From a virus: a stretch of DNA of 34,717 bases. The translations under genes and the position numbers were made by a program. The DNA is taken from positions 1-34,717 of IMG/VR virus record IMGVR_UViG_3300043568_000917. One strand, 5' to 3'. The notes beneath the pieces are model-generated. The model did no database searches and was not told the DNA's origin. It was given only the letters and a program-made list of their open reading frames with translations. Below are positions 21,761 through 30,244 of the stretch, one piece after another (the first letter of the stretch is position 1; every line of letters starts with the position of its first letter).

Positions 21761-24700
21761 TAGCTTACTCTGTAACGATTATAAATATTAGTATTGCCCT
21801 TTTTTGTGTTCCTAGTGATAGCCATTGCACCGCCGATTATTTGCTCCACTTGTATAGTGTGCTCGGGTTTATTTGCGATAGTACGCTCTAAACTATCCAA
21901 CTTTTTCGCCAAAATTTCCACCCCAGCAAATCCATTGCTTAATGCAGTATCAGTTATTGGCCTAATCATACCGTTTTGATAGTTATAAGCTAATTTGCTT
22001 AACTCTTCGTTACTCATACCTCCGATTAATTCGTTTTGCCTAGCAGTTACTACGCGCTCATTTGGGTGTAAAACAGATAAGAAACCGCCTTTATTGTCGA
22101 TACCATTTCCGTTTTTTCCTGTGTCCTCCGTACCGTCGAAAAATGCGGGTAAAGATTTAATAAATTCAGTAAGTAACACCGTATCTGTTATTGTTTTTTG
22201 CAACGGATTTTTTACCTGTGGATTGTTGCTATTTGTTACATAAGCCTGTAAAACACTACTTGCAAGTTGTATTCGTTGTTTTCTTTTTTCCTCTTGTTCG
22301 CGTTTCCTGTTTTGTTCAGCCATTAATTTCGCTTCCTCTGCCATGCTCTCACGAGCCAAAATATTCCCACTTTCAGCCAACGACTGTAAACTATCAAACC
22401 GCCTTTGACTTGCTTCAATCTCTTCATCAATTTTGGCTATTCTTTTATCTGCAAGTTCGTTGGTTATATCTGTTAACGATTGTATTCCGTTCAAAACCAT
22501 TTCGCGCCTTACCTCTAATAGTTCCCTTTCATTGTCCAATTCCTCAAAACCAATTTCGCGTTTTTTGTCCGCTGTTTCGTTTTCCAATCGGATAATATCA
22601 TTCGCTAATTTGCTGTTAATTTCCTCTAATTTTTTTGTTTTTTCCTCTTGCTCGATAATTTCTTGCTGCGCTGTTTCGCGCTCAAAATATGCTATATCCA
22701 TTAATTGTTGGATTTTCAGCTTTTTTATTTCATCCAATCGTAATTTTAAATTTTCATAAGTTTTATCTTGCAAAATCAATTTTCTATCTTCCAACTGTTT
22801 TTCTATATCAAACTCCCTTTCAGCTTTTTCAATCCTTAAACTCAAATTATCTTCATCTATTGCCTGTATGCTTGTGGCAACTGCCTTGTTTAATTCAACT
22901 TGTTTTAAAGCATTTTCTAACTGCAAATCGGCTAAATCTTGCTCTACTAATTTACGCTCTTTAATCATTTCCATTATCCGCGTCAAAGTAGTTTCATTCA
23001 AATCGTATTTATTCAACATTGAACGTATTTCGGCTTCATCATTTGACTTCATTATTTCAGTAAAATTAATCATTTGCTTAGTGTATTTTTGAACTAATTC
23101 AACTTGATTAGCAAATGAACTATCTGCCAACTTTTGCACCTCTTCTGTTAATCGTTTTCGCTCTGCCAAAGTTGTACGCTCCATATTTATTCGCCTTTCA
23201 TGGATTGTTTTTTCTACATCAAATAAATCAATAGCATAATCTAATTGTTTTTCGAAATCATCCTTAGCAGTATTACGCCCCTCCATAGCGTTTTTCGCTA
23301 AGGCGCTAGCCAACTCGTTATCTTTTGCAATTAACTGTGTTTTAGCTTCGCTTAAAGCTAAAATTTCCTCATTATTAGCAGATAACAACGCTTTTTCATT
23401 ATTCATAAACTCCAAATTCTTAATTTGTTGAAGTGAATAATCAAAACCAGCAGATATTAATCTTGCCCTAACCTTGTAAGCTTCGTTATCAACATTAGCA
23501 GATAACAATTCTTTTTCCAATGCAATACGTTTTACAACCGTTTGATTGTATAACTCTTGTGCTTTTCTTTGCTTATCAAAGCTTATAGTCATGTCCCCAG
23601 CGCTTTCACTTAGCAACTCCTCTCGCCCCATTAAGCTCTCTATTTCCTCGCTTGTTTTGGCTAGTTGCCACTCATATTCTTGTTGTTTTATAATTACATC
23701 ATTAATTGATTGTATCATATCTTTTGGCTTATATTCCTTTTTGTTTATTGCTTCAATTTCCAACCCAATAGCCGTTAACCTTTCTTGAATTTGTGGGGTT
23801 GTGCCAAAGCCGTTAAAAATTTCCTCAAATTTTAATTGCATTGCTTCAAGCTTTAATTTTAAAATATCAAATTTATCACTTGCAATATTTCCGAACATAG
23901 TAACACTAGCCATTGCTTTTTGCATCAGCCCTTGCATAGTCCTAACCCCTTGATTAGTATCAGCCATTGCAGAAACCATTGAACCCAATAAGGCTATAAT
24001 AGCACCAATCCCAATCGCTTTTAAAGCCTTACCAAATAAACGTACTTTTTTACCAGCCGTATCCGCCGATTTTCCTAATACAACAAATTGTTGAACTTGT
24101 CCCTTAAGCGCGTCGATACTGTCCTTAATTCCTCCAATTAATCCACCTAATTCCCCTGTTGCTTCCTTAATACTATCGGTGTAATTACCAACATTTAACT
24201 TTTGTTGCTTTAATGCGTCGGAATTTTCGCGGATAATTTCGTTATTTTCATCCAACTGGTCGTTAATTTCCTTTAGCCTTTTTTTACCCTCTACAGTTTC
24301 AAGATTTAACTTTTCGCGCTCTCTTCTTAATATACGGCTTTGCGCAGCTACTTTTTCGAGTGTCCCAGCGTTTTCATCATTCAAGATTATTTCATCCGCT
24401 AAAATCTTTTTTTGCTCGGCACTTGCTTTTTGATATTTAATTTTTGCCTTTACCTCTTCATCCGTAGCATCTGTTAACTGCTTTTTTAGTTTTAATCTTT
24501 CTTGCTCAATTTTGCGTAGGTTTTCATCCGCCTTAATTTGGCTCTTAACGGCATCGGCTTTAGCTTTATCAAGTTTCAAGCTGTGCTCCATTGCCTCACT
24601 CATTAAATTGCTTGAGGTCTGCAATTTTTCTATACTTTCAATAGTATTATCCAACGGTTTTTTTAACTCGGTTTGCAAAACTTTAGCAGTTTTTTCCAAA

Positions 24701-24807
24701 TTATTATTTAACGTTTCAACTATTTTTATAGTCTTATCAGCACTTTCTCGGATTTCTTTATATAAATCCTCTTCTGCAATTTCACTACGCTTTATTTGAT
24801 TTGCCAT
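21760..24807 (-). CDS. tape measure protein (1015 aa)
   Basis: Sets tail length and is ejected with DNA. Long charged coiled coils occupy 1-245 and 340-880 with many E/K/Q/L heptads; a hydrophobic segment at about 260-280 (ALKAIGIGAIIALLGSMVSA) is typical of tape measures. The C-terminus GGFLSVLHPNERVVTARQNE followed by LIGGMSNEELSKLA is a recurrent tape-measure ending in phages. It lies downstream of the overlapping chaperone-like ORFs and upstream of tail-tip genes. Its length would predict a tail of roughly 150 nm by the usual rule of thumb. Confidence 0.92.
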   Translation of the reverse strand: MANQIKRSEIAEEDLYKEIRESADKTIKIVETLNNNLEKTAKVLQTELKKPLDNTIESIEKLQTSSNLMSEAMEHSLKLDKAKADAVKSQIKADENLRKIEQERLKLKKQLTDATDEEVKAKIKYQKASAEQKKILADEIILNDENAGTLEKVAAQSRILRREREKLNLETVEGKKRLKEINDQLDENNEIIRENSDALKQQKLNVGNYTDSIKEATGELGGLIGGIKDSIDALKGQVQQFVVLGKSADTAGKKVRLFGKALKAIGIGAIIALLGSMVSAMADTNQGVRTMQGLMQKAMASVTMFGNIASDKFDILKLKLEAMQLKFEEIFNGFGTTPQIQERLTAIGLEIEAINKKEYKPKDMIQSINDVIIKQQEYEWQLAKTSEEIESLMGREELLSESAGDMTISFDKQRKAQELYNQTVVKRIALEKELLSANVDNEAYKVRARLISAGFDYSLQQIKNLEFMNNEKALLSANNEEILALSEAKTQLIAKDNELASALAKNAMEGRNTAKDDFEKQLDYAIDLFDVEKTIHERRINMERTTLAERKRLTEEVQKLADSSFANQVELVQKYTKQMINFTEIMKSNDEAEIRSMLNKYDLNETTLTRIMEMIKERKLVEQDLADLQLENALKQVELNKAVATSIQAIDEDNLSLRIEKAEREFDIEKQLEDRKLILQDKTYENLKLRLDEIKKLKIQQLMDIAYFERETAQQEIIEQEEKTKKLEEINSKLANDIIRLENETADKKREIGFEELDNERELLEVRREMVLNGIQSLTDITNELADKRIAKIDEEIEASQRRFDSLQSLAESGNILARESMAEEAKLMAEQNRKREQEEKRKQRIQLASSVLQAYVTNSNNPQVKNPLQKTITDTVLLTEFIKSLPAFFDGTEDTGKNGNGIDNKGGFLSVLHPNERVVTARQNELIGGMSNEELSKLAYNYQNGMIRPITDTALSNGFAGVEILAKKLDSLERTIANKPEHTIQVEQIIGGAMAITRNTKKGNTNIYNRYRVS

Positions 24808-25258
24808 ATTCGTTTAGTATTGTAAAATATTCTTTAACTGTTGTTTCTTTTGGGTTTAATTTGTAGCCTAAGTGCATAGATAAATACATTAATATTGTTT
24901 CGATACTTTTTCCGTCGCCAAAATGCACCTCTAAATCCTTTAATTTTGCATCCTGTATTTCAATTTCTGTTAGTTTAAATCTATCCTTTTTTATCACATA
25001 TTCAGCTTGTAACAAAGCCTTTTTACGTTTTTCTTCTAAATACTTCTTGTAACGTTTATCTAGTCCGAAAACAGCTAAATATTCGTTATACAACCGCATC
25101 CAATTAATTACATCATTTGCCTTATTCCCTCTTCCATTCCTCACATACTCTAAATGTCCGTTATTGCATTTAATCCAGTTGTAAAGTGGCATTTCATCAA
25201 TCGAGCCCCAATACTTTTCGGGCATAAATGATATAATTCTCTTTAATTTTTTCCACAT
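24785..25258 (-). CDS. tail assembly chaperone-like protein, second ORF (157 aa)
   Basis: Starts MWKKLKRIISFMPEKYWGSI. Charged and helical, with KKYLEEKRKKALLQAEYVIK and YLSMHLGYKLNPKETTVKEY. It overlaps the preceding ORF by 62 nt and the tape measure start by 23 nt. In many long-tailed phages two overlapping chaperone ORFs precede the tape measure and are joined by frameshifting. Here the frame relation is +1 (equally -2), not the usual -1. Independent start at ATG 25258 is possible. Confidence 0.65.
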   Translation of the reverse strand: MWKKLKRIISFMPEKYWGSIDEMPLYNWIKCNNGHLEYVRNGRGNKANDVINWMRLYNEYLAVFGLDKRYKKYLEEKRKKALLQAEYVIKKDRFKLTEIEIQDAKLKDLEVHFGDGKSIETILMYLSMHLGYKLNPKETTVKEYFTILNEYGKSNKA

Positions 25259-25640
25259 ATTTACTTAAATTTTCCTCTGTTAAATTTAAAATGTTTAAAT
25301 CCCACCACTTTTGGTCGTTCATTTTTGCGTAATCGGCATTAATTATTATACCGTCTGCCAAAACTTTCACAAACATACTCATAAAAAATTTGCCTGTATC
25401 TTCCAAATTATAGGGGTCGCCCTCTTGCTTTCTACCCTCACTTATTATCTCTGTCCAATAACTATAATAACCAATTACACGTCCCTCACTATCAACACCC
25501 TTTTCAATCAATTGCTTATCTTGAATTAACTTAATAATCATATCTTTTACCTCCCTATCGTGCGCCTCAAACCATGCTTCGGCATCGATAAGCATGTTAT
25601 TGTTTTTTAAAAAATAATCAATTGCAGTTTTTCCAATCAT
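25197..25640 (-). CDS. tail assembly chaperone-like protein, first ORF (147 aa)
   Basis: Start chosen at ATG 25640 (MIGKTAIDYFLKNNNMLIDA); the frame runs on to 25673, but that part overlaps a terminator. Helical with W-rich middle (GYYSYWTEIISEGRKQEGDP). Located between the major tail protein and tape measure, where gpG-type chaperones are encoded. The last 20 codons overlap the next ORF and include the run GTGGAAAAAATT (A6), a possible slip site. Confidence 0.65.
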   Translation of the reverse strand: MIGKTAIDYFLKNNNMLIDAEAWFEAHDREVKDMIIKLIQDKQLIEKGVDSEGRVIGYYSYWTEIISEGRKQEGDPYNLEDTGKFFMSMFVKVLADGIIINADYAKMNDQKWWDLNILNLTEENLSKYVEKIKENYIIYARKVLGLD

Positions 25641-25657
25641 AATACTTACAAATGTAC

Positions 25658-25688
25658 AAAAAAAAGGGAGCATTTTGCCCCCTCTTTT
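25658..25688 (-). terminator. intrinsic terminator after major tail protein genes
   Basis: Minus-strand arm AAAAGAGGGGGC (25688-25677), loop AAAAT, arm GCTCCCTTTT (25671-25662), continuing into a T run to 25658. Two G-T wobbles. It overlaps the stop codon of the 53-residue gene. It would lower expression of chaperones and tape measure relative to the tail tube protein. Confidence 0.75.
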
Positions 25689-25848
25689 ATTTGGTTTTTC
25701 GTGTTTTTTTTATTGGTGTTTTTGGGTTTGCTTTTTCCCACGCTTTTTTCACAAATTTTTCGGGTACATTATGGAGATTACTAATAGCAACCTCCAAATC
25801 TATACCTTTTAATTTTTCAATATCAAACGTGGTACGTCCTAGCTTCAT
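25687..25848 (-). CDS. small basic protein between tail tube and chaperone genes (53 aa)
   Basis: ATG at 25848 overlaps the TAA of the major tail protein gene (TAATG); TAA at 25689-25687. Begins MKLGRTTFDIEKLKGIDLEV, then VPEKFVKKAWEKANPKTP and a Lys/Arg/Thr tail. Tail may be disordered. The tight coupling and sensible composition support it. Function unknown; position suggests a tail assembly factor. Confidence 0.7.
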   Translation of the reverse strand: MKLGRTTFDIEKLKGIDLEVAISNLHNVPEKFVKKAWEKANPKTPIKKTRKTK

Positions 25849-26753
25849 TATACTGTTACCGTTGCACTACCCGAAAAACCATTTTTAGAAACGCTTACTT
25901 TGATAACATCGCCCGAAGTAGCTGGGTTTGTTGCAAAGTTTAACGAATATGTACCGTCTGGACTTTCTGTCACGCTATCAGGCGCAAAAGTATCGTTATC
26001 CGTAACATTCGTTATACTCCAATCAGCTAACTGGTCTGCGCCAACATATTTAATTTTGTTTACAGCAGTTCCGTAGTCTAATTTCGCGCTAAAAGTTGCT
26101 ACCGTAGTTGTAGAAGCTAAACTGATTAAATTTACATCCTTTAAACCCTCTAAAGTAGTGAAATCAATTCCAGCTTCTTCAACTGAAATCATGTACATTG
26201 TACTTTCATCGAATAAACGGTCAAAGTCAAAACCTAGCATAATCTTTTGAGTTGTGCTATCGGTAGCAAACGCAAATTTTGGGTCAAACGATTGATTATC
26301 TACTGGAATTGGATATAAATACCCTCCTACCTCTGAACCAATCAAATTACCATTTACATCAACTACATAAACCCCAAAGTCAACGCATCTTGAATTTTGC
26401 AATTTACCTAATAATGTTGGTGTGCTATCATCCGCCCATAATTCACCCGAAAACGACCTTTTACCTTGACGCAAAAACACCATTCGACCGCTGTTTGCTT
26501 CCTCAAACTGGCTATCTGCTTTTGGTAATTCTACATTTTCAAAAGCTGGTAAAGGAAACCAACGCTTTGAAGCATCCGATTGATTTACTAAACTTGACCA
26601 CGTTGGCAAAGTAGTAGATAAATCAATACCATTTTTCACGCCCTCATTATCGAAGATAGGCACTAAAATTAAGCTCGAAGTTATACCAAAAATTGGTACA
26701 CAATTCGGGCGACCTGTGTTGGATAAACCAACATTACAATTACATCCTGTCAT
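25848..26753 (-). CDS. major tail tube protein with C-terminal Ig-like domain (301 aa)
   Basis: Located between head-tail connectors and terminator plus chaperones, as major tail proteins are. The N-terminus MTGCNCNVGLSNTGRPNCVP is Cys-rich. The middle is beta-rich (FGVYVVDVNGNLIGSEVGGY). The last 70 residues (SITNVTDNDTFAPDSVTESP ... SVSKNGFSGSATVTV) look like a Big_2/Ig-like decoration domain common on phage tubes. The following intrinsic terminator fits high expression of this gene. Confidence 0.78.
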   Translation of the reverse strand: MTGCNCNVGLSNTGRPNCVPIFGITSSLILVPIFDNEGVKNGIDLSTTLPTWSSLVNQSDASKRWFPLPAFENVELPKADSQFEEANSGRMVFLRQGKRSFSGELWADDSTPTLLGKLQNSRCVDFGVYVVDVNGNLIGSEVGGYLYPIPVDNQSFDPKFAFATDSTTQKIMLGFDFDRLFDESTMYMISVEEAGIDFTTLEGLKDVNLISLASTTTVATFSAKLDYGTAVNKIKYVGADQLADWSITNVTDNDTFAPDSVTESPDGTYSLNFATNPATSGDVIKVSVSKNGFSGSATVTV

Positions 26754-26765
26754 TTTATTTATTTT

Positions 26766-27443
26766 TTAACATTTACAATTCTCTTTATATCGGGATAAAT
26801 TTAACTCTAATGCAACTCCCGATAAATTTGCATCTAATACGTTTTGCAACACTCCTTTATCGTTTTCAACACCAAAGCGCGAAAAAGTTTTGTAAGTGAA
26901 ATTTTCAACTGTTTTGTATTTTCGGTTTTGCTCGACAACTCTTAAGAATTCATCCATTAACTTCTGCATAGGTTTTACAACTTGCTCTCTGTGGTCTTTA
27001 GTGTAATATTGGCTTGGGTCTGTTTCATCTAAGAAAAACAATCTTAATTGCATATCCTTTTCAATTGCCGACATTTTGCCGTAACCTGTTTCGCTTATTA
27101 CTTCCAATAACCAAATTAAAGGTAGTTTTTCGCTTAAATCAGGACTAACCATTGTCCATTCGTTGTTCGTTGCAATCTTCGTTCCTGTAATGAAAAAAGG
27201 ATTAGATAGGTAAATAACATCTGTTGGCTCGTTGCCATTTATTAAGGCTTGTAATTCTACGTAATTATCCGTATTAACATCCTTAATCAAATATTCGTTT
27301 TCCTCACTATCTTTAACAAGTTTTCCAACACGCGCCCATTTAGTATTGCAAGTTATAAAGTGTTTTGTAATGGGGTCATAACTTCCATTAACACTATTGT
27401 TCATTGCTTCAATTAAATCACGTACATACTCGCTTGCTTCCAT
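26766..27443 (-). CDS. head-tail connector or tail completion protein (225 aa)
   Basis: Starts MEASEYVRDLIEAMNNSVNG; a mixed protein with NPFFITGTKIATNNEWTMVS and a helical C-terminal region, ending LNLSRYKENCKC. The position, between the DUF6712-like connector and the tail tube gene, is that of neck proteins or tail terminators. The family is not identified. ATG overlaps the upstream stop by 1 nt. Confidence 0.65.
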   Translation of the reverse strand: MEASEYVRDLIEAMNNSVNGSYDPITKHFITCNTKWARVGKLVKDSEENEYLIKDVNTDNYVELQALINGNEPTDVIYLSNPFFITGTKIATNNEWTMVSPDLSEKLPLIWLLEVISETGYGKMSAIEKDMQLRLFFLDETDPSQYYTKDHREQVVKPMQKLMDEFLRVVEQNRKYKTVENFTYKTFSRFGVENDKGVLQNVLDANLSGVALELNLSRYKENCKC

Positions 27444-27955
27444 TATATCCAGTTTGCGTAAGATACCTTTACTCCGTTAAATTTCAAGTAATCTGTTGAA
27501 TTATCACAAATAAATTTCTGTATTGTTTTGTAAGTCCTTACAGCTTCATTATACCTTGTATAAATCATACTGTTTAAAGTGCTTACATTCTCAGAATTTT
27601 CGCCCATTTGTCGAACATTTCCACTAACAGCGACCGTATTTGTTAAATCCTTTAGATACTGAAAATAAATAAATCCTTTAATCATATCCAGCATACCCTC
27701 TGAAATGTAAACCGTACAATTAACATCATCATATTCAAAGGCTTCAAAAATAGCTAAATACCTAGCATCTTGAGGAAGACCAGCTACTAAATCGGCACTA
27801 AAATCTTTAAATAATTCTGCACCCAATAACTTTACAAGATATTGACGCTCGTACTTATCAATATAAGCCTGTATTTTAGTGCTCTCATACATTCCCTTAT
27901 GAAGCTCAAATTTACCCTTTCCGAAGTCGTTAAACGTGATATTAAGTAGGCTCAT
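27443..27955 (-). CDS. head-tail adaptor, DUF6712-like (170 aa)
   Basis: Helical protein with the pattern YIDKYERQYLVKLLGAELFK, then ISEGMLDMIKGFIYFQYLKD and NEAVRTYKTIQKFI, which matches what I recall of the DUF6712 adaptor family of Bacteroidota phages (an equivalent of HK97 gp6). It would sit on the portal ring and join head to neck. Lies two genes after the capsid gene. Confidence 0.72.
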   Translation of the reverse strand: MSLLNITFNDFGKGKFELHKGMYESTKIQAYIDKYERQYLVKLLGAELFKDFSADLVAGLPQDARYLAIFEAFEYDDVNCTVYISEGMLDMIKGFIYFQYLKDLTNTVAVSGNVRQMGENSENVSTLNSMIYTRYNEAVRTYKTIQKFICDNSTDYLKFNGVKVSYANWI

Positions 27956-27966
27956 TTTTCAGTTTA

Positions 27967-28185
27967 TTAAACCCCCTCAGTTATAGAGGGGGTGTTAATT
28001 TTTGCAGTTGATTTTTTCTTTTTTGTGCTTTTGCACTCCTTACACTCTTTCTCACAATTTGCGCTACAATCCGATAAAACAGCTATTGAGTTCATTAACA
28101 TAAAGTAAGATTGTTGCTCCGTTACCTCGATAACATCGCCTTTCTTCTTACCGTTATAATCTCTAATCAGTTTTACTTTTTTCAT
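27967..28185 (-). CDS. small head-module protein with Cys cluster (72 aa)
   Basis: MKKVKLIRDYNGKKKGDVIE then VTEQQSYFMLMNSIAVL is a short SH3-like beta unit seen in small proteins next to phage capsid genes. It is followed by CSANCEKECKEC (four Cys, potential metal binding) and a Lys-rich tail. A role as capsid decoration or head accessory is likely by position. A perfect hairpin lies in its last codons. Confidence 0.7.
   Translation of the reverse strand: MKKVKLIRDYNGKKKGDVIEVTEQQSYFMLMNSIAVLSDCSANCEKECKECKSTKKKKSTAKINTPSITEGV
27971..27993 (-). terminator. strong hairpin at 3' end of head accessory gene
   Basis: ACCCCCTC (27971-27978) and GAGGGGGT (27986-27993) form an 8-bp perfect stem with a 7-nt loop, at the last codons of the gene at 27967-28185. 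The downstream T tract on the minus strand is weak (TTTAATAAA), so partial termination or mRNA 3'-end protection of the capsid message are both possible. Confidence 0.5.
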
Positions 28186-28196
28186 AGCTTAATTGA

Positions 28197-29423
28197 TTAA
28201 ATAGCTGTAATATCGGTTAACGCTTGTGCAATATCCGTACATTTCATGAACGCATCTTGGTTGATTTGCGCTACGTGGAATTGAATACGCTCAACAACTT
28301 TTAATGTAACAATTTCGTGTTCGAAATTATCGTTGTTTTCGTAAGACATTTCTAAAGTAGCTCCTTGTCTGTCCAAAATCTCGCCTTTTGAACTATCAAA
28401 CACGTATAAAGTGTTAGCAGTTACTAATGGAGAGGTTACGATACGCATACCATTTAACACACCGTCGCCACTCATAACGAAGTTTGGTAACAAGTAATCG
28501 CCGTCCGCATTCTTTTGGTGCATGAACTTAACGTAATCGTTGTAGTTCATTACAATAGTATCAGCATTCCAGCTGTTTTCTTGTCCAAAAGTGTAAATTT
28601 GCGCTTTCATTGCTGCAGTTAATTCTGCTAAAGTAGCACTTGCAAAAGCTCCCGTGTAAGGTGCTAAAACGTTAGCTGGGTCAAACTCTGAAGCAATAGC
28701 ATCAATAGACAAAATGTTTCCACTACCTAATAAAATCTCGCTATCTTCTTTTAATTTTACAGATTGGTTAACCAATTGCTCAACTTCTGAAGCTACGAAC
28801 GCGTAATCATCAATCATATCCAAACATACATCAACGAAATCGCGGATTTTTTGGATTTGAACAGTTCTAGTAACCCACGTTTTTTTCGTGTTACTTGTTG
28901 AAGTAGCACAAGCCACAACTACTTTAGCATCTCTAGTAACTGTATCTTCTTCACGATATTTCACATACTCTGTTGAAACAGGAACACGACGGAATAAATC
29001 GATAATCCTTGTAGCTCTTACAGGTTTAAACACTGTGTTCGGTAAGAATGTAGCGTAATCAGTACGAGTACCAATATCCGATGGGTCTTGTTGAGCTTTA
29101 ATTTCTAACTCAAATTTTTTGTTTGATTTTAAAACTTCCTTAATTTCTGCCGATTTTTCGGATAAAATACCAGCTAAAGTTTTAGCTTTTTGCGGTGCGT
29201 TTTTAGCAACCTCTTTAAGTGCTAAAACAGAACTTTCAAGCTCTACAAATTTAGCTTTTAATTCATTCGAACCACTGTTTTTTTCAGTTAATTCTTTAAC
29301 CGCTAATAATTGCGATTTAACCGCGTCCATTTCGGCCACACCAACTAATCCCTTAGTCGCTTCGCCGATTTTCGCTTCAAATTTTGCCACCACTTGCTCG
29401 GGTGTTAATTCATTTTCTTGCAT
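28197..29423 (-). CDS. major capsid protein, HK97 fold (408 aa)
   Basis: Residues 1-120 form an E/K-rich coiled coil (KSQLLAVKELTEKNSGSNEL) acting as a scaffold (delta) domain that the protease would remove. Then the shell domain: N-arm FLPNTVFKPVRATRIIDLFR, spine and P-loop with IQKIRDFVDVCLDMIDDYAF, then ADTIVMNYNDYVKFMHQKNA and GVLNGMRIVTSPLVTANTLY, a classical HK97 pattern. Directly follows the prohead protease gene. Confidence 0.93.
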   Translation of the reverse strand: MQENELTPEQVVAKFEAKIGEATKGLVGVAEMDAVKSQLLAVKELTEKNSGSNELKAKFVELESSVLALKEVAKNAPQKAKTLAGILSEKSAEIKEVLKSNKKFELEIKAQQDPSDIGTRTDYATFLPNTVFKPVRATRIIDLFRRVPVSTEYVKYREEDTVTRDAKVVVACATSTSNTKKTWVTRTVQIQKIRDFVDVCLDMIDDYAFVASEVEQLVNQSVKLKEDSEILLGSGNILSIDAIASEFDPANVLAPYTGAFASATLAELTAAMKAQIYTFGQENSWNADTIVMNYNDYVKFMHQKNADGDYLLPNFVMSGDGVLNGMRIVTSPLVTANTLYVFDSSKGEILDRQGATLEMSYENNDNFEHEIVTLKVVERIQFHVAQINQDAFMKCTDIAQALTDITAI

Positions 29424-29443
29424 TTTTTTTTAATTTTTAAGTT

Positions 29444-30178
29444 TTACAATAAATTATTTAATTTGTCCCAGTTAAATTGTGATTTTACATTAACTTGCTC
29501 GGTGCTTTCAGCTTTGGGACTTGTAACTGTCGGCATCATTGCAAGGTCAACTAATCGAGAATTTAAGTATTTTAATTTCATTTCCAAATTATAAAGGCGC
29601 TCATCTGTGCCTTTACCATTTATTAATGATTTTGTAACAATTTCAATTTCTTTAGCGTATTTTTCAACCAATTGGATTTTATTTTCACTTTTTCCAATTG
29701 CTAATACTTCGGTTTCTTGACACGCTGCAAAGGTTACCGCAGAACCCTCAAATAACTTAACCTCGAATATTTCAAAATTGTCGCCTACTTTACGGATTTG
29801 GTCGGTTAAATATTGATAACCTATAGAGTGCTCCTTAATTATTTCCTCTTCGTAATCTCTTAAAGCGTCCTCGCCCTTAGTTGATGTTGATAATTTACCT
29901 ACCGCAAATAAACCTAAATCATCTTCTTCTAATCGAATAAACTTACCGATTTGATGTTGCCAATCATGGTAACGTAAAAAGGCTATCTTTCTATTACTAG
30001 CACTATCCACACCCCTATCTAACAAACTACGCTTAAACGCACCCTTAATGATAATATCGTTATCACTATCTAACACCCCGAATTTGCTTAAATACATAGC
30101 AACTTCACGCTTACCGAGTGATAAATCTTTAATCTCAGTTATGCTTTTAGTCTTGTATTGAGTAAAATTTTTATTCAT
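29444..30178 (-). CDS. prohead protease, HK97 gp4/S78-like (244 aa)
   Basis: Cleaves the capsid scaffold domain during maturation. Start set at ATG 30178 (MNKNFTQYKTKSITEIKDLS); a TTG at 30199 is in frame but lies inside the promoter -7 element. Motifs: GAFKRSL at 46-52, LRYHDW with His71, EHSIGYQYL with Ser118, and GSAVTFAACQET further on, as in S78 peptidases. First gene downstream of the late promoter at 30.2 kb. Confidence 0.88.
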   Translation of the reverse strand: MNKNFTQYKTKSITEIKDLSLGKREVAMYLSKFGVLDSDNDIIIKGAFKRSLLDRGVDSASNRKIAFLRYHDWQHQIGKFIRLEEDDLGLFAVGKLSTSTKGEDALRDYEEEIIKEHSIGYQYLTDQIRKVGDNFEIFEVKLFEGSAVTFAACQETEVLAIGKSENKIQLVEKYAKEIEIVTKSLINGKGTDERLYNLEMKLKYLNSRLVDLAMMPTVTSPKAESTEQVNVKSQFNWDKLNNLL

Positions 30179-30196
30179 TAAATACGGTTTTATACG

Positions 30197-30230
30197 CAAA
30201 TTTACGTAAAAATACGTAATTTTACCAAAA
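30197..30230 (-). promoter_or_regulatory. late promoter 2 (protease-capsid unit)
   Basis: Minus strand TTTTG (30230-30226), 21-nt spacer, TAAATTTG (30204-30197), preceded by TTACG. The palindrome TTACGTAA (30202-30209) overlaps the -7 element. Leader to the ATG at 30178 is about 12 nt. It shares the 13-base core TTACGTAAATTTG with the promoter at 34.56 kb. Confidence 0.7.
30202..30219. promoter_or_regulatory. palindromic site between divergent portal and protease genes
   Basis: TTACGTA (30202-30208), spacer AAAA, TACGTAA (30213-30219): a perfect 7-bp inverted repeat in the 66-nt gap between the divergent genes. May bind a dimeric regulator acting on both directions. For the plus strand only a near-match TAATTTTA is present before the portal ATG. 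Confidence 0.45.
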
Positions 30231-30244
30231 CATTAAAAAAAAAT

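Noticed and set aside
22191-22964. Several plus-strand frames opposite the tape measure gene
   Set aside because: Shadow frames of a coiled-coil gene, rich in Ser, Phe and Leu, with no promoter or start context.
25197-25258. Classical -1 frameshift between chaperone ORFs
   Set aside because: The start offset between the ORFs (415 nt, remainder 1) needs +1 or -2 movement, so a standard -1 slippery heptamer cannot join them.
25649-25656. TACATTTG at 25656-25649 as a promoter for the chaperone genes
   Set aside because: It fits the -7 consensus, but no TTG-type element lies at the right distance and it overlaps the terminator; left out as probably chance.
29444-30199. TTG start at 30199 for the prohead protease
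   Set aside because: It lies in the TAAATTTG promoter element, upstream of the predicted transcription start; ATG 30178 gives a normal family N-terminus.
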